Source: Cupriavidus sp. UYMMa02A (GTDB lineage Bacteria; Pseudomonadota; Gammaproteobacteria; Burkholderiales; Burkholderiaceae). Taken from it: a stretch of DNA of 54,025 nucleotides. How positions within the stretch are numbered: the stretch's first letter is position 1; each line of letters opens with the position of its first letter. Location: contig LRMT01000026.1 in the NCBI GenBank assembly GCA_001725945.1, positions 1 through 54,025 on the forward strand, in the 5' to 3' direction. Positions 17,416 through 25,199 of the stretch are shown piece after piece. Position numbers and translations under genes: made by a program. The notes under the pieces are model-generated. The model saw only the letters and a list, made by a program, of their open reading frames with translations, had not been told where the DNA came from and did no database searches.

Positions 17416-18005
17416 TCAGGAAACGCCAGCATGCTCCGCATTGGCCGCAGCCAGAAACGCCGTCCGTTCGGCTCCGCCATGTAGACCAGGTTGGTCCCGC
17501 TCACATACGCGCCACGCGGCGAGGCCAGGGAGACGCAGGCGGCGCCAATATCGGCAGGAGCAGCCAGCCGGCCAAGAGGGGTAGTGTTTGCCACGGACGC
17601 CACACCATCGGCATCGCCGAAATGCAGGCCGGCCTGCTGAGTCAGCGCCGGTCCGGGGCTGACCGCCGCCAGCCGCACGCGCGGCGCCCATTCCACCGCC
17701 AATGATTGCACCAGCCTCAACGCTCCCGCTTTGGCTGCGCCGTAGGCGGTGCCGGGTGATGGCCGTAGTGCACTGACGCTGCCGAAGAAAAGAATCACCC
17801 TACCGCCGTCCTGTCGCTTCACGTGCCGGTTGGCTTCCTGCGCCAGATGCAGCGGCGCCAGCAGGTTGAACTGGATCACCGACTCGTGGAAGCGCGGCGA
17901 TGCTTCGGCCGCCAGCGCGAAGGTCGGGTGCCGCCGGCGTGTTGACCAGCACATCGATGCGATCGTAGCGCTCGATCACGGTGCCGATCAGCGCCTGCCG
18001 CAGTG
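17416..18005 (-). pseudogene. SDR lacking its N-terminal Rossmann half
   Basis: The readable part starts at LRQALIGTVIERYDRIDVLVN and continues through VIQFNLLAPLHLAQEANRH, ILFFGSVSALRPSPG (Ser), YGAAKAGALRLVQSLAVEW (YxxxK), VSPGP and GRLAAPADIGAACVSLASP. The glycine-rich nucleotide-binding start, about 75 residues, is absent; instead the DNA upstream of 18005 matches no SDR. Frame breaks near 17930 and 17475 also occur. With the second corrected, the natural stop is at 17416. Without the cofactor site it cannot work as it stands. Its stop faces the EthD gene in convergent orientation. Confidence 0.7.
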
Positions 18006-18024
18006 CCGGCTTCCTTGAGGTTGG

Positions 18025-18150
18025 CAGATTCGGAGCCTGATGGCGGAATATGGCCTGACGGCCGAAGACATTGCCAAGCGCCGTCGCGGCCGCCCGCGGG
18101 AAGCGGTGCGAGCAAGCCGAGGGCGGAGCTGCCCCCCAAAGGGGTTGTAG
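18025..18150 (+). pseudogene. possible fragment of an H-NS-type nucleoid protein
   Basis: One plus-strand frame reads IRSLMAEYGLTAEDIAKRRR followed by GRPR, and a neighbouring frame continues ASKPRAELPPK. This is the composition and order of the linker of Burkholderiales H-NS-like proteins, but the C-terminal DNA-binding motif (YRDPxTGxTWSGRG) does not follow. It abuts the broken end of the SDR remnant. The region from here to 18280 holds no other recognisable gene, only a small hairpin at 18194-18209 (GGGGGC/GCCCCC). Recognition is tentative. Confidence 0.3.
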
Positions 18151-18280
18151 CAGGTGGGGGAGTGTTGCCGGCGTCGCCGGGCGAGACAGTGATGGGGGCT
18201 GGCGCCCCCGCGGGTCTTGAACCGAGCAGGGCTCGGGTACACCAGCAGCGCCCGCACCAAGCACAGCAAGCTGGAAAAAC

Positions 18281-19467
18281 CTATCCCAGCGCCACCACGC
18301 TACTCAACAATGTCCTGACCAACGTCGCCTGCCGAGTCACCCCTGTCTTCGAAAAAATGGCCCTCAAATGCGCCCGCGCCGTATTCTTGCTGACCCCCAA
18401 TTCGGCGGCGGCCTCGTCAAGCGTCAGCCCATCGGCCAGCACCAGCGCAAGCGCAGTCTCCGCCGGCGTGAGATCAAACAGCTTTCGCACCACCTCATGC
18501 GACGCCCGCGATTTCCGCTCCGGATCGCGAATAAACACCGCGCATGCCGGCCGGTGCCGGTTATCTTCCGACCACTCGCTCAGCGGAATGGTCCGTATCA
18601 ACACCCCAAGCTTCCCGCGCCCCGACGGCCGCGTGATCGACATGGCCTCGGCGATCGCCGGTGCGCCACCATGGTGGCCCATGCGCGCCCGACGCAGCAA
18701 GAACTGGAATTTGCGGCTCTCCTGCGCATAGGCAATCTCGAAGCTGCCGCCGTTCAGCCGGATACCGTCGTTCTCGGCCAGGATCTCGTCGGCCTCGAAA
18801 TTCTTTTTGAGGATGGCGCCGGACTCATCCAGGATCAGCATGCCTACCAGCATCCGGTCTATAGCGCCAGCGTAGAGGCTGCGTTCTGACTCGACCACGT
18901 CGAGCCTGGAATGCAGCCGTACCGCGCGCTTCAGGTGCGGGAGAATGACGCCGCAGGCGGCCTTGTCGGTGTCGTTGAAGTCCTGCGACGCATGCGGACG
19001 GCAGATGCGCAGGCGGCATTCCACGCCGTCGTCGGTGCGGATGTCCGCGCCCAGCAGGTAGCGGATATCGAGCGGCTGCAGGAATTGCCGGTAGATCTCG
19101 CTACGGCACCAGTTGCCCGATCCCGTCGCCTCGTCCACCGTCACGGCGCGGTCGGTGGGCAGGTTGATGAACGGATCGATCGCGTAGTAGTAGCTGTTGT
19201 ATGACGCTTCCGCCTCGAGCGAGGTCCCCTGCTCGGACGCGTGCACCGCCAGGCCGCTGCGGTCGCTGGCCGGCGAGCGCAGGATAAAGCTCACATAAGT
19301 GGCGTCCAGTTGCTTGCGCAGCATTTCGATCGCGCGCCCCCAGGGCACTGACTCCATCGGGCCTCGTAAATGGCGGCCAGCAGCGCGCTGAAACCGGCCA
19401 AGCCGAGCCCGGACTGGGCAAACAGGGGCGACGACGCGTCGGGCGCCGGGTCCGTGGCCATCAACAT
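18281..19467 (-). CDS. LuxR-type transcriptional regulator, TeiR/TesR-like (copy 1)
   Basis: A regulator of about 396 residues. The N-terminal two thirds (PMESVPWGRAIEMLRKQLDA, YNSYYYAIDPFINLPTDRAV, LDIRYLLGADIRTDDGVECR) form a sensory region, followed by a PAS-like stretch (RMLVGMLILDESGAILKKNF). The C-terminal LuxR HTH reads LTPAETALALVLADG...LDEAAAELGVSKNTARAHLR. TeiR of Comamonas testosteroni, a LuxR-type steroid activator, has this architecture. One G is missing near 19362 (AIYEGPMESVP restored). ATG 19467 has GAGGAG 10 bases upstream. A TATAAT box lies 69 bases upstream. A close paralogue is at 34306. The next gene on the other side is divergent. Confidence 0.85.
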
Positions 19468-19533
19468 ACTTTTCGTCTCCTCGTTTCGCACGGGGTGTCT
19501 TGCCCGGCGCTCTGCCGGCGCCTGGGTCAGCGG

Positions 19534-19547
19534 CGATTATAGGGACG
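19534..19547 (-). promoter_or_regulatory. conserved promoter block of luxR copy 1 (consensus -10)
   Basis: The minus strand reads CGTCCCTATAATCG, containing a perfect sigma-70 -10 hexamer about 70 bases upstream of the regulator start. The same 14 bases occur upstream of the second LuxR gene (35579-35592). No good -35 box is seen at 17 bases, which suggests activator help. Confidence 0.65.
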
Positions 19548-19589
19548 CGGCGGGACCACGCCGGGCCCTGCTTCATCGGTGTTTTCCCT

Positions 19590-19608
19590 GCCATGCATTC
19601 GGACGATG
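19590..19608 (+). promoter_or_regulatory. half-match to the steroid-island motif, upstream of an SDR
   Basis: Reads GCCATGCATTCGGACGATG: the right half GGACGATG is perfect, the left half poor. It is 104 bases upstream of the SDR start at 19712. Confidence 0.4.
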
Positions 19609-19711
19609 TCCCGCCCACCGCGGCGATTCAAAGTCGCCCCGTGCGGCCTTGCTACGGCCGCAGTCGTCCATTTTCTGGACTGCCTGCAACCTCAAAAGGA
19701 GAGTGAGACAG

Positions 19712-20541
19712 ATGGATTTCCAGGGCAAGACGGTATTGGTCACCGGCGGTGGCGCCGGCATCGGCCTCGCGGCCGCGCAGGCCTCCAGGAACAGGGCGCC
19801 CGCGTGGTCGTGATCGAAATCGATCCGCGCCGCGCCGATGCTGCCGCTTCATTTCTCGGCACAGAGGGCAAGGACGCGCTGGTCGTACACGGCGACGTCA
19901 CCTGCGCTGCCACTGTCACCTCGCTCGCCGACCAGATCGGCGAACGCTTTGGCGCACTGGATGTGCTGGTCAATAACGTCGGCGATTTCCTGCGTATCGC
20001 CAAGCCGTTCGAACTGTATGACGACGCGGACATCGACAGCCTGTATGCCGTCAACCTGCGCCAAGTGTTCACGGTCACGCGCGCGATGCTGCCGTTGCTC
20101 AGGCGCAGCCAGGCCGCCAGCATCGTCAGCGTGTCGTCGATCGAGGGCTTCCGCGGCATCCCCAACTGCAGCGTCTATGGCGCGTTCAAGGCCGCGCTCA
20201 CCGGCTTCACGCAAAGCCTCGCGCTCGAACTGGCGCCTTCGGGCATCCGCGTCAACCTGATCGCGCCCGAGACCACGGAAACGCCGCAGGTACCCGTGTC
20301 GCTGGTCGTGGCGCAAGAACACCGGCACCACATGCCGCACTGGATCCCGCTGGGGCGGTTCGGCACGCCGCGCGACATTGCGGAGGGCATCGTGTTCCTT
20401 GCCAGCCCGCGCGCGTCGTGGATCACGGGCACAGCCCTGCATGTCAATGGCGGCGCGCTGGCGGCGGCCGGCTGGTACCGCGATCCGAAGGGCAGCTGGA
20501 CCAATATGCCGGTGATGGTCGGCAACGGCATGAATCTCTGA
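19712..20541 (+). CDS. SDR family oxidoreductase
   Basis: An SDR of about 277 residues: VTGGGAGIGLAAAQA, NNVGDFLRIAKP (variant of NNAG), VSVSSIEGFRG (Ser), YGAFKAALTGF (YxxxK) and TGTALHVNGGALAAAGWYRD. The C-terminus extends about 25 residues beyond a normal SDR (KGSWTNMPVMVGNGMNL). One C is missing near 19785 (GCC CTC became GCC TC), splitting residue 25 from the rest. AAGGAG lies 11 bases upstream of ATG 19712. It is transcribed away from LuxR copy 1, with the NAD-dependent epimerase-like gene 63 bases downstream. The steroid link is by context. Confidence 0.8.
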
Positions 20542-20604
20542 GGGCAGGTCAAAAGCATCTTGACCATCGGCCTCCCAACAACAACCACGAGCAAGGAGAG
20601 CAGC

Positions 20605-21507
20605 ATGAAGATTCTGATCGTCGGCGGCACGGGCATGATTGGCGGCCACGCCGCCCTGGCCCTGCGCGCCAAGGGACACGAAGTCACCATTGCCGGACGC
20701 AACCGCCCTGCCGCCGGCACGCCGCTCGGTGAACTGGATTACCTGCGCTGCGATTACATCGCCAACGACCTGCCGGCCGCGCAGCTCGGCGGGTTCGATG
20801 CCATGATCTTCGCGGCCGGCAATGATGTGCGCCACCTGCCGTCGGGCGGCGACGAAGCGGCGCATTGGGAGCGCGCCAATGTGCTGGGCGTGCCGCGCTT
20901 CTTCCGCGCCGCGCGCGATGCCGGCATCCGCGTGGCCGTGCATGTCGGCAGCTTCTACCCGCAGGCGATGCCGCAACTGGTCGAACACAACGCCTATATC
21001 CGCTCGCGCAAGCTCGCCGACGAGGGCGTGCGCGCGCTGGCCGACTCGGGCTTCCGCGTGGTGAGCGTCAATGCCCCGTTCGTGGTCGGTACCGTGCCGG
21101 GCCTGCTGGTGCCGATGTTCAAGGCATATACCGATTATGCGAAGGGCGGTTTTGCGCCGATGCCCGACTTTGCGCCGCCCGGTGGCGTCAATTTCATCTC
21201 TGCCGCATCGCTGTCGGAAGCCATCGAAGGCGCGCTTCTGCGCGGCGAGAACGGCAAGGCCTATCTGGTCGGCGACGAGAACCTGTCATTCCAGGACTAC
21301 TTCGGCGCCTTCTTCCGCGCGGCCGGCCGTCCCGTGCCACCAGCCATCGACCAGGAGCATCCGCTGATGCCCGACGCGGCAATCTGCTTCGGCCGCGGCA
21401 ATACGCTGTACTACGAACCCGACGCAGCCGAGACCGCCCTGCTCGGCTATCGCCGCCGTGACATCGCACGCACGGTCAGGGAAATCGTCGCCCAGTACGG
21501 CGGCTAA
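20605..21507 (+). CDS. NAD(P)-binding epimerase/NmrA-type oxidoreductase
   Basis: An intact 300-residue extended-Rossmann protein: ILIVGGTGMIGGHAALAL (GGTGMIG cofactor loop), FAAGNDVRHLP, HVGSFYPQ and a YIRSRKLADEG segment with the YxxxK pair. The reaction is unknown. 3beta-HSD/isomerases and epimerases share this fold, so a hydroxysteroid role is possible but unproven. GCAAGGAGAG gives a strong RBS for ATG 20605. It follows the SDR in the same direction and converges on the SDR ending at 21550. Confidence 0.75.
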   Translation: MKILIVGGTGMIGGHAALALRAKGHEVTIAGRNRPAAGTPLGELDYLRCDYIANDLPAAQLGGFDAMIFAAGNDVRHLPSGGDEAAHWERANVLGVPRFFRAARDAGIRVAVHVGSFYPQAMPQLVEHNAYIRSRKLADEGVRALADSGFRVVSVNAPFVVGTVPGLLVPMFKAYTDYAKGGFAPMPDFAPPGGVNFISAASLSEAIEGALLRGENGKAYLVGDENLSFQDYFGAFFRAAGRPVPPAIDQEHPLMPDAAICFGRGNTLYYEPDAAETALLGYRRRDIARTVREIVAQYGG

Positions 21508-21549
21508 CGATCTCGCGGCAGCTCCGTCCTGGCAGCTGCCGCGTCTGCG

Positions 21550-22320
21550 TCACAGCGACGAAATCAGTTGTGCGTTGTCGATGCGCAGTTCGGCGCCGTT
21601 GATGAAGCGCGACGCATCGGAGGCGAGGAACAGCACCAGGTTGGCGACATCTGCGGGATCGCACATGCGCGCCATCGGGTCTGTGCCAATGCCGAGCTCT
21701 GCCGGGTCGAGATCCGGCAGCAGCGCCTGCGTCATCGGCGTCCAGATACCGTCCGGATGGATGGAGTTGCAGCGGATGCGGTAACCCTGCTGCTTGCAAT
21801 GCACCGCTACGCTGCGCGTCAGCGCGGTGACGGCGCCCTTGGAACCGGTGTACGCGCACATCATCGGCAACCCGCCCAGCGCCGCCACCGAAGACATCAT
21901 CACGATCGAGCCGCCGGCCTCATTGCCTTTCATGGCTGCGACCCCGAAGCGGCAGCCGAGAAAATAACCATCGGCATTGACGCGCATGACCTGCCGCCAG
22001 CATTCGAGCGAGGTTTCCTCGATCGAGCCGAGCGGACAGATCGCCGCGTTGTTCACCAGCACATCGAGCCGCCCGAAACGATCCAGTGCCGCCGCCATGA
22101 CGCTGTTCCAGTCCTGCTCGCTGGCGATGTCATGACGCACAAACAGCGCCGCATCGCCGATCTCGCGGGCGAGTGCCTGGCCCGCCTCTTCGTTGACATC
22201 GCTCAGCACCACCGTCGCGCCTTCGGCGGCCAGCAGCAGCGCGTCCGCGCGGCCCACACCGCTGGCCGCGCCGGTCACCACGGCGACCTTGCCATGAACC
22301 CTGCCCTCTGCGTGCTTCAT
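21550..22320 (-). CDS. SDR, 3beta/17beta-hydroxysteroid dehydrogenase-like (copy 1)
   Basis: An intact 256-residue SDR. TGAASGVGRADALLLAAEGA, DVNEEAGQALAREIGDAALF, RHDIASEQDWNSVMAA, NNAAI, MMSSVAALGG, YTGSKGAVTALTRS and GYRIRCNSIHPDGIWTPM run in step with the 3beta/17beta-HSD of Comamonas testosteroni (RHDVSSEADW, GYAIRVNSIHPDGIYTPM as I recall). It should oxidise 3beta- or 17beta-hydroxyls with NAD. It is last in a SnoaL-SDR-SDR operon, 31 bases after the preceding stop. A paralogue is at 27894. Confidence 0.85.
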   Translation of the reverse strand: MKHAEGRVHGKVAVVTGAASGVGRADALLLAAEGATVVLSDVNEEAGQALAREIGDAALFVRHDIASEQDWNSVMAAALDRFGRLDVLVNNAAICPLGSIEETSLECWRQVMRVNADGYFLGCRFGVAAMKGNEAGGSIVMMSSVAALGGLPMMCAYTGSKGAVTALTRSVAVHCKQQGYRIRCNSIHPDGIWTPMTQALLPDLDPAELGIGTDPMARMCDPADVANLVLFLASDASRFINGAELRIDNAQLISSL

Positions 22321-22351
22321 CTGCGTTCTCCTCCTCGGTTGTGTCGTCCGC

Positions 22352-23200
22352 TCATCCCGCGGCCGGAATCCTGCCGGCGAGCACGTCGTCCAGCGCGGCC
22401 TTGCCATACATGGCCGCAATGGCGTCGTCCAGCATGGGGTTGCCACGCAGCTCGTTGCCGCCATCCACCCCAAAGCTCTGTCCCGTGACCCAGCCGGACT
22501 CCGGACCCGCGAGGTAACGCACGGCGTTGGCGATGTCTTCCGGCTCCCCGGCGCGGCCCAGCGGCATCTGCGCGACAAACCGGCCCAGCACGGCCTCGTT
22601 GTCGAACATCGGACCGGTCGCGCCCGAGCGTGTCAGCCCCGGCCGCACCGCGTTGACGCGGATGCCGGCTTCGGCAAGTTCCTCCGCGGCGGCGCGCACG
22701 AACGCCTCCAGCCCGGCCTTGGCCGCGCAGTAAGCCGACAGCCAGCGGCAATTCATGCGCGCCGCCCCCGACGAGATGCAAACGATGCTGCCGCCGTGCG
22801 GCGCCATCAGCGGAGCGGCGTGGCGCACCGCCAGGAACGCGCTGGCGATATTGAGCTCGATCTCGGCCATGAACGACGCTGCGTCATGCATCAGCATCGG
22901 CCGGAAACCGCCGCCGCCGACCGTCGTCACAACGATATCGAGCCGCTCGCGCAGGTTCCACGCGCGTTGCAGCGCGGCCTGCACGTCATCCACGCGGCAT
23001 GCGTCGCCCGCGCAGATCTCGATGCTGGCGCCGGGCACCGCCTCGCGCAGCGCGTCGCGTGCCGCTTCCAGCGCGTCGCGCCGCCGGCCCATCAATGCCA
23101 CCGCCGCGCCGTCGCGCGCCAGTGCCAGGGCGCTTGCCGCGCCAATGCCGCCCGCGCCGCCGGTAACCAGTGCTGCCTTTCCTTCCAGTGCTTTCGTCAT
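22352..23200 (-). CDS. SDR family oxidoreductase
   Basis: An intact SDR of 282 residues with TGGAGGIGAASALALARDGA, MGRRRDALEAARDALREAVP, TTVGGGGFRPM in place of the usual NNAG, CISSGAARMN (Ser), YCAAKAGLEAFVRAA and TGQSFGVDGGNELRGNP. It has a C-terminal extension of about 20 residues (LDDAIAAMYGKAALDDVLAG). Such extended SDRs often act on CoA-linked or bulky substrates, but no substrate can be named. ATG 23200 is preferred over 23212, which would place the purine-rich RBS directly against the start. It lies eight bases after the SnoaL-like gene. Confidence 0.78.
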   Translation of the reverse strand: MTKALEGKAALVTGGAGGIGAASALALARDGAAVALMGRRRDALEAARDALREAVPGASIEICAGDACRVDDVQAALQRAWNLRERLDIVVTTVGGGGFRPMLMHDAASFMAEIELNIASAFLAVRHAAPLMAPHGGSIVCISSGAARMNCRWLSAYCAAKAGLEAFVRAAAEELAEAGIRVNAVRPGLTRSGATGPMFDNEAVLGRFVAQMPLGRAGEPEDIANAVRYLAGPESGWVTGQSFGVDGGNELRGNPMLDDAIAAMYGKAALDDVLAGRIPAAG

Positions 23201-23208
23201 GCCGTGCC

Positions 23209-23628
23209 TCATCCTTTCTGTGGAAGATCCTGAGTCCAGTCCACCAGCAGCGTGCGCGCGGCAATGCGCCACTCGCCCTCGCGGCGCACATAGCGGTCCT
23301 GGTAGCGGATGCCCCAGTCCAGCTTGCGTGGTACGCCGTCCACGTCCTGGTACAGGTGGTTCGCAACGCAATAGGTCTCGCCGCTCGCGGCTTCGCCGTC
23401 CACCTCGACCAGTTGGTGATGCACGTGGTGCTGCGTGGCACTGTAGTTGCCGAGCGCCGACATGCCTTCGGCAATGGCCTGTGCGCCATCGAGGTGAAAG
23501 CCTGGTCCGCTCAACTGAGCGTCGGGCGTGAACAGCACCGTCAGGCGCGCGAACTCGCGGCGGTCCACGGCCTGCGCGTAGCGGTAAGCGAGTGTGCGGA
23601 TGGCTTCCATGGCTTCGGGGTCTGGCAT
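23209..23628 (-). CDS. SnoaL/NTF2-fold protein
   Basis: An intact protein of 139 residues: MEAIRTLAYRYAQAVDRREF (Tyr and Asp positions of the BaiE-like group), QHHVHHQLVEVDGEAASGET (His cluster) and RYVRREGEWRIAARTLLVDW. It is the first gene of the operon with two SDRs, one of which is 3beta/17beta-HSD-like. An isomerase or dehydratase acting on the same steroid is inferred. The 19-bp motif lies 88 bases upstream. RBS AAGGAG precedes ATG 23628. Confidence 0.75.
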   Translation of the reverse strand: MPDPEAMEAIRTLAYRYAQAVDRREFARLTVLFTPDAQLSGPGFHLDGAQAIAEGMSALGNYSATQHHVHHQLVEVDGEAASGETYCVANHLYQDVDGVPRKLDWGIRYQDRYVRREGEWRIAARTLLVDWTQDLPQKG

Positions 23629-23715
23629 GGCTTGTCTCCTTGATTGTTGAAGGTTGCGCCGGTCGCGGCGCGTGGGCGTAGCCGTGGCTATCGTCGCCGT
23701 CGCGGGTTCAGCGGC

Positions 23716-23734
23716 CATCGTCCGACTGGATTAA
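23716..23734 (-). promoter_or_regulatory. steroid-island 19-bp motif, site for the SnoaL-SDR-SDR operon
   Basis: The minus strand reads TTAATCCAGTCGGACGATG, 88 bases upstream of the start at 23628, with the right half perfect. A plus-oriented copy follows at 23751, so this is a second divergent promoter with paired sites. Confidence 0.7.
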
Positions 23735-23750
23735 CCGGCCTCGACCATGG

Positions 23751-23769
23751 CTAGTCCGAACGAGTGATG
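23751..23769 (+). promoter_or_regulatory. steroid-island 19-bp motif, site for the DHRS1-like SDR
   Basis: Reads CTAGTCCGAACGAGTGATG, 59 bases upstream of ATG 23828. It shares the 12 bases CTAGTCCGAACG with the minus-strand site at 16061-16079. Confidence 0.6.
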
Positions 23770-23827
23770 TGCCGGTCCGGCCCGAACCGCAATCTTGGAA
23801 GCGGTTCCCATACTGACAGGAGGAGAT

Positions 23828-24694
23828 ATGAAGGATTCAAAGCAGGCCTGCATCGCAGTGGTCACCGGCGCATCGCGCGGTGCCGGCCGGGGCATTGCGC
23901 TGGCGCTCGGCGCGGCCGGCGCCACGGTTTACGTCACCGGACGCACGGAAGAGGAAGGCAGCGCGCCGCTGCCGGGTACGATTCACGCGACCGCGCGCGA
24001 TATCGACGCGCTCGGCGGCCACGGCATCGCCGTGGCCTGCGATCACGGTGACGACGCGCAAGTGGCTGCGCTGTTCCAGCGCGTGCGCGCCGAAGCAGGA
24101 CGGCTCGACATCCTGGTCAACAACGCCACCTTTTTGCATGACGAACTGATCATGCCGGGTCCTTTCTGGCACAAGCCGCTCGAGATGGCCGGCATTCTTG
24201 ACGTGGGCCTGCGTTCGGGCTATGTGGCAAGCTGGCATGCCGCACCGATGATGGTCGCGCAGGGGCGTGGGCTGATCGTCTTTACATCGTCATTCGGCGC
24301 CAACTGCTATATGCACGGGCCGGCTTACGGCGCGCAGAAGGCTGGCATCGACAAGTTCGCGCATGACATGGCGGTGGACCTGCGGCCCTACGGCGTCGCT
24401 GCGGTGTCGTTATGGATGGGGCCGCTGCGTACGGCGCGGACGATGCAGGTCTGGGAAAAGCATCCTGACAAATATGCGTCGTTTGCGCCGGTGGCGGAGA
24501 CGCCGGAGTTCACCGGGCGCATTATTGACGCATTGCACCGCGATCCTGCGCTGATGGATAAGTCCGGGAAGGTGCTGATCTGTGCGGAAGCGGCGCTGGC
24601 GTATGGCATCGTCGATGCCGAGGGGGTGCAGCCGCCGTCTTATCGCCAGGCGCTGGGGGGGCCGCCGGGGGTGCATCCGGCGATTGTGGAGTAA
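23828..24694 (+). CDS. SDR family oxidoreductase, DHRS1-like
   Basis: An intact 288-residue SDR. VTGASRGAGRGIALALGAAGATVYVTGRTEEE, GRLDILVNNATF, YGAQKAGIDKFAHDMAVDLRPYGV and VSLWMGPLRT are the layout of the DHRS1 group, which includes steroid-active reductases. A GGAGGAGAT RBS stands directly before ATG 23828. It is alone on its strand, divergent from the SnoaL-SDR-SDR operon, and ends facing the SnoaL gene at 24737, with a GC hairpin between. Substrate unknown. Confidence 0.8.
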   Translation: MKDSKQACIAVVTGASRGAGRGIALALGAAGATVYVTGRTEEEGSAPLPGTIHATARDIDALGGHGIAVACDHGDDAQVAALFQRVRAEAGRLDILVNNATFLHDELIMPGPFWHKPLEMAGILDVGLRSGYVASWHAAPMMVAQGRGLIVFTSSFGANCYMHGPAYGAQKAGIDKFAHDMAVDLRPYGVAAVSLWMGPLRTARTMQVWEKHPDKYASFAPVAETPEFTGRIIDALHRDPALMDKSGKVLICAEAALAYGIVDAEGVQPPSYRQALGGPPGVHPAIVE

Positions 24695-24701
24695 GGGGTT
24701 T

Positions 24702-24718
24702 CGCCGGCGTAGCCGGCG
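24702..24718. terminator. hairpin between convergent genes
   Basis: CGCCGGC, a GTA loop and GCCGGCG form a perfect seven-base-pair stem in the 42-base gap between two convergent stops. TTT flanks both sides but no long U-run follows. A two-way terminator is plausible. Confidence 0.45.
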
Positions 24719-24736
24719 GTTTCGGTGAGTGCCCCC

Positions 24737-25188
24737 CTAACCCCCCTCCATCAACCCCGTCCTAAACACCGTCGACCGAATCACCCACCCCCCATCAATA
24801 CAAACATACTCATCAACATACCGCCCCGCCAAAACGTCCTGGCCCCACTGGCATCATCGATCGCCAGATATGCCAGATCCCAACTCCCCCGCGCTGTCCC
24901 GTCGTCCAGCACCTGAACATCCCCCTGGCCCGCGAAATGCACCTCGCGCAGCGTCGGCCGGCAGGCGAGCTCTGTGAAGCACTGCACCAGCGCATCACGC
25001 CCCGCGAAGCTGCCGATGCGGTCGTAGTGAATATGCGCGCCGTCGGGAACGAAGCAGGCCCGCATGGCCTCCGGGTCCTTGTCATCGCATGCGCGCAGGT
25101 AACGCAGCTTGAGCGCCCGGATAGCGTCGGCCGCTTCGAGCCGGTCGAGCCGCTTCGCCAGCGATCTCATATCCGTCATGTCTGTCAT
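24737..25188 (-). CDS. SnoaL/NTF2-fold protein, last gene of the hsaA operon
   Basis: A protein of about 150 residues: LEAADAIRALKLRYLRACDDKD (Tyr/Asp positions as in the other SnoaL-like proteins here), IHYDRIGSFAGRD, REVHFAGQGDVQV and DEYVCIDGGWVIRSTVF. A one-base loss near 24845 shifts the end; corrected, it terminates at TAG 24737 with FRTGLMEGG. Three closely spaced ATG codons exist; 25188 is taken because AGGAG lies seven bases ahead. It starts 11 bases after fadD3. A dehydratase or isomerase function is inference. Confidence 0.73.
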
Positions 25189-25199
25189 TCCCCTTCTCC

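Noticed and set aside
18194..18209. GGGGGC/GCCCCC hairpin as terminator of LuxR copy 1
   Set aside because: The stem is only six bases with no U-tract, and hairpins of this kind are frequent by chance at this GC content.
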